DNA of 64,000 bases. Source: Argopecten irradians (Eukaryota > Mollusca > Bivalvia > Pectinida > Pectinidae). Location of the stretch: the NCBI RefSeq assembly GCF_041381155.1, contig NC_091136.1:45870284-45934283 (forward strand), given 5' to 3'. The position numbers were made by a program, and so were the translations under genes. This document shows positions 44,689-54,768 of the stretch, piece by piece. The notes under the pieces were generated by a model that worked only from the letters and a program-made list of their open reading frames with translations, ran no database searches and had not been told where the DNA came from. The first letter of the stretch is position 1. Every line of letters starts with the position of its first letter.

Positions 44689-47600
44689 ATGGCGACAGAT
44701 GTAAACACTACCAAACACTTCGCTACTTTCGACGAAGATGACATACCCGGAGCGTCGCTTAGGGGAAAACAACCAGAACATCTTACAAAAGCAGCTCTTT
44801 TACAATGGCTACGTTGCAGAAGTGGAGCAAGTTTAAAAGGAAAAAAGGCAGAATTAGTGGAAAGGTAGGCCCGACTTGCAGGTATACTGCAGTACACGTG
44901 TGTACCGCGTGTATATCACTTATGCATTATAATCGTCCATAATAATCGGAAAATATGTGTTTTCCTGTAAGAATAATGTTTCAAAAAGAAAGGTATTTAC
45001 GAGAATATTCTGGATAGCAAGTCTGGTATTGAAATCAGTTCATTAGAATACGTTTTTAAAGTAGGTAGCGGCTCGGCCCGTCCATTTTTTACAGTCCCAT
45101 AGGCTATAATGGCTGACGACCATTTCTCGCCTAGTACCCATTCTCGACATCGCATGTGTATTTGGATGGCTACACACGAATTTTCGTGAATAAAATACAT
45201 CTTCTGATCGAAGATGTTCCATTATAAAATCTTGCTTGAAAAGTCAGGGAAGTATAGGCCTAGGCCTTTTGTACTCGTGCAATTATATAGGCCTATGGCG
45301 AGAATGGATTCTCAAGGCATTATGGCCGCAATTCGACTGCAGACTACACACAAACATGGGGATGGAGGTTTGGGGGAGGTCATATATATTTCTACAGTTA
45401 TACATATACAGACCTAATCCACTTTTCCATTTTATAACAGACTCCATACTTTCTAGTTACACAGTACTTTGATTCTATTATTTATCTCTAAAACTTACTA
45501 ACTGTGGTTTCAATCATTAGCATGGAATGCTGGAATAAATTGTAAGCTGATAGCACCCTGAATGAGTGATATATAAATTACCCCCGCGCACACACATACA
45601 CACTCATGTATCGAGTTATCAGACTATTCATCCATGTGTCTGGTGTTTGTTCACAAATTTTGTAAGATAATTAACCCCATGTGGTCTATATTTTTTGCAA
45701 TCTTGGATTTTAACTATGAAAAAAGTAAACTTTTGCATTTAACATATTAATGCTAACATTATAAAGCAAAGTTGTTAAAAACTATAAACAATGTGAGTCG
45801 TGGTGGCTGAGTGGTTAGGATGTCTTGAAATGTTACCATAAGCCCTCCACTTCGCGAGTTCGAATCCCACATGGGGCAGTTGCCAGCGCTGATCGCTGGT
45901 TGGTAGTTTTTCTCCGGATACTCCGGCTTTCCTCCAGCCGACAAACCTGGCACGTCCTTATATTATATTACATGACGCTGGCTGTTAATAGGACGTTAAA
46001 CTAATAAACCCAAACCCATAAATAATGAGTTAATTAAAAGGATTCAATGTCATACATTAAAGGTCAAGGTTAAATTTAGAGTTATGAGCATTATAATATA
46101 ATATCTTCCATCGAAAGCAATGAAAATAAACAAAGGCTCTGACAATATAGGTCAGTAACATTGCATCAGGTCAAGGCTCAAGGTCATTTAGCCAGATCTG
46201 AAGTCAAGTATTCCATTTCTGATTTCAAAAAGACAAACTTTTTTTTTCTTCACATTATGCTTTAAGTGAAGAGCTTTTTGTGATATAAACAGGGAGTTTG
46301 ATACAGTAGAATCTGATATGATGCCATATCCCTGAAAGACAATTTTGTTCTTTGCCCCTTTGGTGCTTTGTATAAATATATAAATAAGTTTGACTGTAGT
46401 ACATTATAATTTCTTTTTAAGTTTTAATAAAAATAAATGTTTATATTTTCCAGGGTAAAGTTCTACATCCAGCATGGTTGGGACACCAAATACCTTGTGC
46501 ATCCAGATAGACACAATAAGAAAATATACAGCCAAGCTACCATTGAGAACAACAGCTCATTTTTGGAATCTCATCCACCACCTGCAGGATATACTTCCTA
46601 CCTTGATGGCGTTCCATTCATAGATGACGGTGACATCCATCAGTACTTCTTGGTAAAATGTGATGACAACAGCGCTACTGCCAAAAAACACAGAGACACT
46701 GGATGGACTTTCTTTAAGTCTGGTAAAGTGATATCATCAGAATTCAAGATGGACATTGATGACAGCGTTCTACTGCTTAGAGGAAATGTAGAAGCATCAT
46801 TTGACAGAGGGATTATAACAGGCAAGACAAAGAAACATTACTTCACTTATGTTTGCTGTGATAAACATTCAGGGACAATACTAGGTGGTCGATGCTTTTG
46901 CAAAGCTGGCCTAGGTGGGTACTGCAAACATGTTGCAGCAGTTTTGTTCCACGTAATGGACAGTCAACGACAAGGCTATAAATTTACACCAAAAGGACGG
47001 ACATGCATCAGGTTTTCAGACTTAGCATTTGAGTCTTTCAATTTTGAAAGAGAGAATGACTGCTCTACAATTAAGAAACAGAAGACAGACTATAAAAATC
47101 TGTCATCGTGTCCTGATGAAGATTTGTGTGTTCATGAGGAGGAAATTGAAACATTTTCTAGTTACTTATCTGCCCTTGGAGTAGCAGAACAATTTACAGA
47201 AATCCTGAATGCCAATTGTCATCAGCCTGCTTATCAGTGTCCAACACAAAGTACAGAAACACAACATGCAGTAGAAGAGAAGCGCTCTGATCATGTGAAA
47301 ACACGTTTCAATCTTGAACATTCTGTCTCGCCAGATCAGCACATGTTTTATGAAAGGAATGTTTGTGTTAAAGACATATCCCATCAAATGGACATTTCAA
47401 CTAAAACAAAGGGCCAGGCAAAGACAAAGAAATGGATGGAAGAGAGGTGTAAGAGAATTACTGCATCAAACTTCAAAAAAGTGTGCAATCGAAGGAAATA
47501 TCCCTGTGAGAAGTTTGTCACCAGTTTGTCGAAGCCAAAACAGTTCCAGTCAGCGCATACTGCATGGGGACATCAAGCAGAAGGTGTGGCATTGGCGCAG

Positions 47601-48056
47601 TACAAAAGTGAGAAGACTAGAGAAGGATTTACTGTTGTCACGCAAGATTTAGGTCTGGTTGTCAATCCTCAGTTCCCCTATTTGGGTGCATCACCAGATG
47701 CTTTCGTTTCTTTGACTTCTAAGACAGGCACAGAGTTCCAAGGCTTGGTGGAAGTGAAATCATTATCTAAATATTCTGACATCACACCGGAGCAGGCATC
47801 ATGTATGCCCGACAGTTTTTATGACTTTGATGATGGCCAGTTGAAAATTAAGGAGGACCATTCCTACTATTACCAAATCCAAGGACAACTTGCTGTGTGT
47901 GATGTGGAGTGGTGTGACTTGGTTGTGTGGACTCCTGTTGGAATGGCTATTCAGAGAGTAATGCGTAACAGAACATTTTGGTCATCAGTTTTCCCCAAAC
48001 TGACATCTTTTTATTTCGAATACATGTTGCCTTTGCTGGCAAGGAATGAAGATTGA
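44689..48056 (+). CDS. SAP-SWIM-YqaJ nuclease protein of a DNA transposon (two exons)
   Basis: Exon 1 is 44689-44864 and exon 2 is 46454-48056, joined in phase 2 (GAAAG|GTAGGC; TATTTTCCAG|G), giving 592 residues. Residues about 30-60 are SAP-like (LTKAALLQWLRCRSGASLKG, then KKAELVER), a DNA-binding helix pair. Residues 206-218 form a SWIM zinc finger (C206-x-C208...C216-x-H218). Residues about 385-585 are a YqaJ-type PD-(D/E)xK exonuclease: RITASNF, GHQAEGVAL (E435), LGASPDA (D474), GLVEVKS (E492, K494) and YYQIQGQLAV (Q536). All core catalytic residues are present. It probably processes DNA ends or intermediates during transposition alongside the convergent transposase. The start at 44689 fits better than the upstream GTG-led frame because it follows a short leader with a TGACGTCAC site. 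Host-domesticated use cannot be excluded, as intact YqaJ/SWIM genes are abundant in bivalves. Confidence 0.88.
45794..46012 (+). mobile_element. tRNA-derived SINE in YqaJ gene intron
   Basis: A box GTGGCTGAGTGGTTAGGATG, B box GAGTTCGAATCCC, body TTTTTCTCCGGATACTCCGG, and tail GGCTGTTAATAGGACGTTAA with ACTAATAAA. Nearly full length, with a small TA-rich insertion before the tail. Confidence 0.92.
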
Positions 48057-49462
48057 ATGCCATTTTGAATTGTTAAATGTACATGTGTATAAAGAACTGT
48101 GATTTATGTAGACTGGCTACTGTATGTACCATAGTTCTTTTGAACATTTACACATACAAAACAATAGAAGTGTTCAGAATGAATTTCATATACTATGAAG
48201 ATAAGTTAAGATTTTCTTTTCTTTTAATGTAAGTTCTTATATAAGAAATTCAGCATGATATTTATTTAAGGACTTTATACATAAATAATGAAAAATAATT
48301 ACATAACCATTAACCATATGCATAATCTTACAAGATTGTGTCATGGTGTACTTTGATTTTTTCTTTTAGTGACACTCTGGGTTGTTTTGAGTTTGAAATC
48401 CAGTGATCTGGTACTGATAGATGTTTTGTGGCTTTTCTCTGGTTCTCCTGCTTTCAATTCTTTCATCAACCTCAAGCTCGAGCTTCCATATACATGTATA
48501 TAAGCATGGCCTGACCTTAAATGACACCAATGTGTTTATATAATAGGTTATAAAAAATATACTAGCAGATATAGCTTATAAATATTACTGGTAAGCCAAA
48601 TAAAATAAATGTGGAAGCTTAAACAATGGTTTCATTACATGAAGGTATACCATCCTTGCATATTACAGAGTTATGCCCTTGCAGGTATAAGTTTCAATAT
48701 ATTATGTTTGTCACATCATTATTTTGATAGCAAAAATTCCATCATTTGCACTGAAAAATGTGTTGTTGCACTCATACAAACATGACATAACAATCTTAAC
48801 CAATCCACAAGGGCAGATAACTCTGTAATATGCAAATACAGAATACATGGTTTTAAAACAAACAGAAAATGAAAGTATATAGGCATGAATTATTTTATTG
48901 TTAATATCGAACAGTCAACAAACATAAGATTATTATAAGTTTAGAATTCTATCATAAATAATTGCACCAAACTTGCAAGTAAAATACTAAAATATAAACA
49001 TATATATAAATACTAAACTATTTAATGTCAGATGACATTTCTCCAAATAACCCAAGGTTATTATATTCTGGTCTTCCAAGAATTACTACTATATAGTACA
49101 TCTTAGTTTATATTGTGATTTCATCTATTTATTTCATATGTATCATTAAATGATGTTGTGTAATTCATGATCATTATCAGATGTAATAATATAAATATAA
49201 ATATATTAAATGTCATGTGATACTTCATATTTAAGCAATTGATGTTGCAGTTTGCAAAATCAAAATTGTATGTTACTTTGACATATCAATAAACATACAC
49301 TTATTCTGTTATATCCTGGATCTGTTGTATTTCTATGATTAAATGAAATGGATATCTCCACCATGCATTTAGTCACAGGTTACTCATACATGTACAAGTT
49401 CAAATGAATTTTCAACAGAAGGAATCACTAGGTATCAAGCTTGATATATCCAAATATGTAAA
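48057..49462. other. Spacer between convergent YqaJ and transposase genes
   Basis: Contains a decayed SINE tail (about 48365-48560: CTCTGGTTCTCCTGCTTTC, then AATAGGTTATAA). The recurrent word GGGCAGATAACTCTGTAATA lies at 48811. It is otherwise AT-rich with no gene. Confidence 0.6.
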
Positions 49463-51021
49463 TTAGTCATCAATCAGCTTCGGCTGGAAATGAGTTAAAA
49501 TGGCACATATTTTCCAAATGTCATTCAGCATTCTCCATTGTTTATATGGAAAATTTTCCTGCAGAATCCGGAAATTTTTTATTCTCTCTATGGCCCTTTC
49601 AACATGTATGCGTAACCTGGCGATTCGTCTGGTGGAGGTTTCTTGTTGAATACTCATTTGATGCACACCTCGCAGTATAGGAGGGTGGTCCACCCGTACA
49701 TTAAGAGGATCCAACAAGTCTTGGATCTCAAACCCTTTGTCTGCCATGATGTGGTCGTCCTCCTGAATTAGATTCAATAACCCACAGTCCTTGGTGATAT
49801 CATAATCTGGTGCTGAACCCGCATACAAGTCTGATACAAAGGTTACAGGACCATGCGGTGCAATAGCTACAAGACCTTTAGCAGTGTGGTGGTTTTTGTA
49901 GGTACTAAATAGCACTGTCTTTAAGACCAAGTTGGAGGAAGGCTGCTGTATGAAGATTTCAGTACAGTCAATAATACATCTTGTGTTACTGTAACCCAGG
50001 TCTTGGAAGGTTTGTGGCAAACGACGAGTGATGAGACTCCTTGGCGCCCAGATTGGAAGCTGAGTAAGCACATGTCCCATGTGTTTGATCCATTTGCTGA
50101 TGATGTCGCTGACAGTTGATGTGGAAATTTCAAAACGATGAGCCAAGTCAACTTCTCTGTGACCTTGTCTTAATCTGCATAGTACAAGAAACAGTTGTTC
50201 ATGAATACTGAGAATGGGGTCTCTCCCTCGGTTTAAAGCATATGCACTATCTGTGTCTTTCCGCTCATAGTACAGTGACTGCATTTTGTGTCTTTCTGGT
50301 TGTAAGAAGTCACATAGGGCCAAGAAAGTTAAGTAATCTGGCATTCCTGTGTAAAACTGAATATCACAAGGAGAACATCTAAATTGTTCGATACCAAACA
50401 CATTCCCATTTATTTTCTCATGAAGTTGAAGTCTGAGATCTGCATTCTGTCTCATCTCTACATCCAGCAGGTCTTTAAGATGTTGTATTAAAGAATCTTT
50501 GGCATTCGGCGTGCTTTTGGAAACATGAGGTCGAACCTGATGATCAATTAAAAAAAAAAAACTTAAAAAAACTTATATTGAAAAGAATTGGTCACAATGA
50601 ACTAACTAAAAATAAGTTGTGAAATAATAATGTATTGTTATATAATGATGTGAAGGTGATGTTCAATTTTATTTTCATAATGAATACCGGTATGTAATCT
50701 TGATTGAAATTTACTTAGGGGTAAATAATTTCCCAAAATCAGTCATAATAACATATTAACATTCATATTTGTAAAAATGATATATAAATCTGACTCCATT
50801 TTATATCATTATATCAGATCGCTATTGAGAAATGTTCAAGTTCAACATACCCCATCTGGCTCTTTGTTAGTCTTTTTCTTCAAAAACTTAAGTTTTTTTT
50901 TGAGAGGCGGAGATTGCATAACAGATGTGTGCGCAGATGTCATAACCTGGTTGTAAATGGATTTTACAGCTGAAGTCATTTCATTTATCTCATCCGCTTT
51001 TCTTTTCTCAATCTCTTTCAC
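49463..51021 (-). CDS. DDE_Tnp_4 (PIF/Harbinger/ISL2EU-like) transposase, two exons seen, 5' exon missing
   Basis: On the minus strand, exon 51021-50851 (57 codons, phase 0; acceptor TTTTTATAG, donor GGG|GTATGT) joins exon 50536-49463 (acceptor GATCATCAG). Together they give 414 residues without a start. The first exon is Lys-rich with a candidate nuclear signal (KKKLKFLKKK). Numbered from the Met at 50455, residues about 99-122 form a helix-turn-helix (VDLAHRFEISTSTVSDIISK). The RNase H-fold triad is visible as CIID(163)CTEIF, SDLYAGSAPDYDIT (second Asp, D209 or D217), MAD(239)KGF and HVE(286)RAIERIKNF. This is the family pattern of DDE_Tnp_4. No frameshift or stop interrupts the catalytic core. 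A 5' exon, perhaps in 51.6-52.0 kb, is needed to supply the start codon. Confidence 0.9.
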
Positions 51022-51646
51022 CTATAAAAAGTAAATAAAGAAATGAATGCTATGTACACGAGTGGTAAAATTATCTACACATGCATATATTATGTCCCAT
51101 GTATATATTATATATACATGCCATGATTTAATTCATTGTTCAATTTATTAATAAGATAATTAGTAGCAGTATAAATTTCCCAAAAAAAATCTTGAACTCA
51201 TATGCATGCCAATCCCATAAACTGGTTTACACCAGATGTAAAAAACAACTCAACTGTACTGCATATATATATTTATATTTATGTTGTAAACACTGCAAAT
51301 TAATTGTTATTGAATTAAAATCAATTAGGCCTTCTGTAGCTATGAAAATTGTGGTTTCCAAACTTATATTATCTTGATTTTGCAAGTGTGCCTAATGTTG
51401 ACTTTTTTAGTTTTGTTCAGTAAATACCTTTAAATCAATTATACATTGCTTACTCAATAAATTTGTCAGTATTTTTCTGTTTGAACCCTCTTTGCTCTAA
51501 TGCATATGCAAAAATGTAATGCGCTTTTTAAATTAAGTCGTGTATGTTATTATTATTATGTATGTCAAATAGGTCCCCTCATTTTTGAGGGTAACTCAAT
51601 GTACCCTTTCCTTCTGATAAAAATTTTTTTTTTGGAAAACAAATCA
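51022..51646. other. Upstream of transposase exon, nothing certain
   Basis: AT-rich. This should contain an intron of the transposase gene. No start exon could be fixed. Confidence 0.45.
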
Positions 51647-52090
51647 CCCTCACATGAGACCCGTTTTCATGTCATCGCAACAGAAACACGTCAAACAACA
51701 CCTCGCAACGATATCTTCATTTCCACACCAAGTTGTTACATAAAAAGTACAACATATCAATTGTCACAGAAAACTGTGTTTCTATAAAAAGGGATTCAGC
51801 TTCATGAAGATTAAAAGTATATCAACATGAGTAAACTGTCTTTTGTAGAAAAGCAACATTTGCTTCCACCCCCGCACACAACAGCCTGTCCGCCATTTTG
51901 ACATCTTGGTCGAAGCGTAACGTTATAATGACGTCATGTAATGGTGACGTCACAATGCATTCACGTGCAATTTCGCGCCACTTCAATAGTGCCCGTTTGC
52001 CCGGGCACTATTGCAAATAGTACCCATGTGTTTAGCCAATCAGAATCAAGTATTCTGTCACATGATGTACTAATATACACAATAATGGCT
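51647..52090. mobile_element. Second copy of the 44.1 kb element (right flank of gene pair)
   Basis: Same orientation as 44098-44506 and highly similar across its length. The left TIR is degraded (AACAAATCACCC) but the right end GATGTACTAA is kept. It has 13-14 extra bases forming a GTTTGCCCGGGCACTATTGC hairpin arm at 51999-52013. The minus strand has an inverted CCAAT box, TGACGTCA and ATGGCGGACAGGCTG, so it may supply the promoter or first exon of the transposase gene. Confidence 0.75.
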
Positions 52091-52220
52091 CTCTGTGGAG
52101 TGACACATCTATAATTGTCTCCCCGGAAAGAGTTATTTTCTCGATTATACCGAACAAAATTAAAAACAAATTTCTGGTAAAAGGAATCACAAAGATATTA
52201 CCCAACAACAACTTTGCTAA

Positions 52221-52429
52221 ATGGGTCTAATTCACGTACCACGTGATACCCGAAAACATTTTTGCGGGACTAGTATCTCCAGTTGTGATGGAACATAACT
52301 TTCTGTAATCTTCCCGCTGAAATGACGTTATCCCGCGATAACGCCATTTTACATCATTCCATCACCAATAGAAACAATAGTCATGCACAAACGTAATTGG
52401 GTATCACGTGGTACGTGAATGAGTCCCAT
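52221..52429. mobile_element. 209 bp palindromic MITE
   Basis: The 31-base arms differ at two positions. The shared core is ATTCACGTACCACGTGATAC with CC after it, at both ends in inverted orientation. The inner part folds again (TGATGGAA / TTCCATCA and CCCGCTGAAATGACG region). Confidence 0.9.
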
Positions 52430-54724
52430 TCGTAAGGCTTCAAAAAATAAGCAACCGCGTTGCCATTGTTGATTGACGTTGCAGATGACGTCAACTTCCC
52501 TTGCCTCCCAATTCCGGGGAAATATCTAACTTAAACAATGTCATGTGATCAAGTTTAATCCAATCAGAGCATTCTAATTTAAAGTGAAGTATAATAATAT
52601 GTGTTACACAAAGTTTTACTATAAGCATGTACAATAGCTCTTTACCGAGCCTGTAATACATGCACATACATGTATATGTATGATGTAAACCAAAGAACAA
52701 GTGTCGAGCATTTAAGGATCTTGCTAAACTAGTCTGAAAGAAAACATATAAAATCTCCGTCATTGAGTTCGATTTTCACATATCATATTACTACCGTTGT
52801 ATGCGATATTTTATTCTTTAACAAAATTATTTCAAAGGTTATTTAAATGCTTGCTTCGTTGATTGCTTCTCAGTAATCCGACTGCAAAATGTGTTCTCAG
52901 AATCGCCGAGGCAAATGTCCATATATGACAAGAGCCGAACGTATAGAATTCAATATAACTACCACACCTTCCCTAATCGGTCGATACTGTCATACAGCAT
53001 GGAGATTATGTTTTGCAATGCCTATTGTACGTTGAGGTAGGTGTCAAAACATACTTTTATCATTATTTTTCTAAACTTTGGACCTATTATCGATCGTTAG
53101 TTTTGATCAAACTTATGTAAATCATTTTCTTCATCTTTTTGTTATACATATTTTATACATAAATTTGTGAGTTAGATCAACGCGAGCTGAAACCATTTCC
53201 ATACAAATGTCAACAACACAGAATATAGATTCATGACTGTTCCTTAATTCTATTCAAAACAAGGACAGTGTTAATCCAACACGCGAGTCTATATTCATGA
53301 TGTATATGAATATTTAGTTCACATCTGTAATTATCAATATTCCAAACCTCATTCGTTCTTTAAACATAAAAAGTAAAAACGTAAACCGAATCGCTTGAGA
53401 AAAACACTAGTTTAACTTCTTCTATGATGACTAAGTGATTCACGTTGTTTGTTTCATATTTATATATTTAAACTTGCTAGGCTTGTTCACTATACGCAAA
53501 TACTAGCCGATTTTGTTTACCATAACTGCATGGTAATTATAACATTGCACTTTGGACTTGCTAACGCGCCCCATAGAATTACTCCATACAAGCATGGTTA
53601 CATAAAAGCGAAATCGAATCCCTATTTCGTTGTGTAACCTCTATATATCTAATTGCATTTGATTAACGTATATGTAATGACAATTAGCATTAACATGGTA
53701 TCATTATTAAAAGTATATTAGTACCAAAGCACAAAGCGTAAAGCGTTTTAGAGTGTTTTACATCAGAAATAAAAAATAATTTATACTACAATAGACCTAA
53801 AATGAGAGTAGTAAGCCTTAATTAAGGCGTGCTTAATATTGAAAATTTATGATAAATAATCCAATAAGTCATTTAATAAAAGCATATGCTCTCTTACAAT
53901 TTACCGGAATGTTGATCAAAATTATAAGCAAATTATAATACCAATTAAGAGGTAGATCAAAATCATGTTATAGACTCAATACCAATATCTGAATAAAAAT
54001 ACCTGGATTAAATGTCCAAGGTAAACAATGTATTTATGTTTAAGTTTATTGACAACGTCTTGCCGTAGGTAGGATGCATTGAACAGAATTTAAATACACG
54101 GGTTTCCTTTTATTCGTGATTACAAATGCCACGTGAATGACCCTTCAAACAGTGGCGTACGTTATTTGATAATCACAAACTTAAGGACTGGCATTATATT
54201 TCATTTTTAGTTAAATTCTTTGCGTTATAGGTATGAATTCGTATTTCATTAAAAACGAGCAACCGGTAGAGATGTTGTGTAATAAATAATCTCTGTACTT
54301 TTAGAATAAATGTTATCTCAGATTTGTAAGTTATCTCAGATTTGTAAGATAAACCTAATTGTATTGAAAGTTCGAGGCGAAAAAAAAGAAATATCTCTAC
54401 ATATATGTAGCAGGAGTTTCATATGCGATGCTGTTTACAATTCTACTGAATTTGCAGGATGACACTAAACAAGATATTAAGTATCCGTAAAATCAATATT
54501 TATTTATTTTCTTTCGATATGTAAGCCACATAAAAGGCAAAGAAAACATTCGCCATCGTCCATGTCTCAGAGCCTGGTTTTACAATTCTGTTATTCCGTG
54601 CCTGTCTTTATCTAGGTCAACTATGGTTAAACTGTAAAGTAATAAAAATGAATTTGAGGATCTTTATGCTAGTGTTGTGAAGTTTACACCAATATAATAC
54701 CTTTTGTTTTGTTTTCTTAACCAG
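52430..54724. other. Intergenic, nothing recognised
   Basis: About 2.3 kb of AT-rich sequence. TTATCTCAGATTTGTAAG is tandemly repeated once near 54312-54350. TTTGTTTTCTTAACCAG ending at 54724 is a good splice acceptor and may end a 5' UTR intron of the gene at 54769. Confidence 0.5.
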
Positions 54725-54768
54725 GACGCGATCTTGAAGGCGTTTTTCTGTAAAATCCTACCAGAAGG

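Larger units (their letters stand above)
44528..52015. mobile_element. Candidate two-gene autonomous DNA transposon (YqaJ nuclease + DDE_Tnp_4 transposase)
   Basis: Convergent genes for a SAP-SWIM-YqaJ protein (+) and a DDE transposase (-) lie between GGGCACTATTG-type inverted motifs and between direct copies of a repeat of about 410-440 bp. Pairing of a DDE_Tnp_4-like transposase with a YqaJ protein is, as I recall, the mark of the ISL2EU superfamily, related to PIF/Harbinger. Exact termini and target duplication were not resolved. The limits given are the outermost shared GGGCACTATT motifs. A SINE sits in the YqaJ intron and a SINE relic between the genes, so this copy is not brand new, although both coding cores are uninterrupted. 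Confidence 0.6.

Noticed and set aside
44098..52090. Reading the flanking direct repeats as LTRs of a retrotransposon
   Set aside because: They lack TG...CA ends, no primer-binding site or gag/pol lies between them, and the enclosed genes are a DNA transposase and a YqaJ nuclease.
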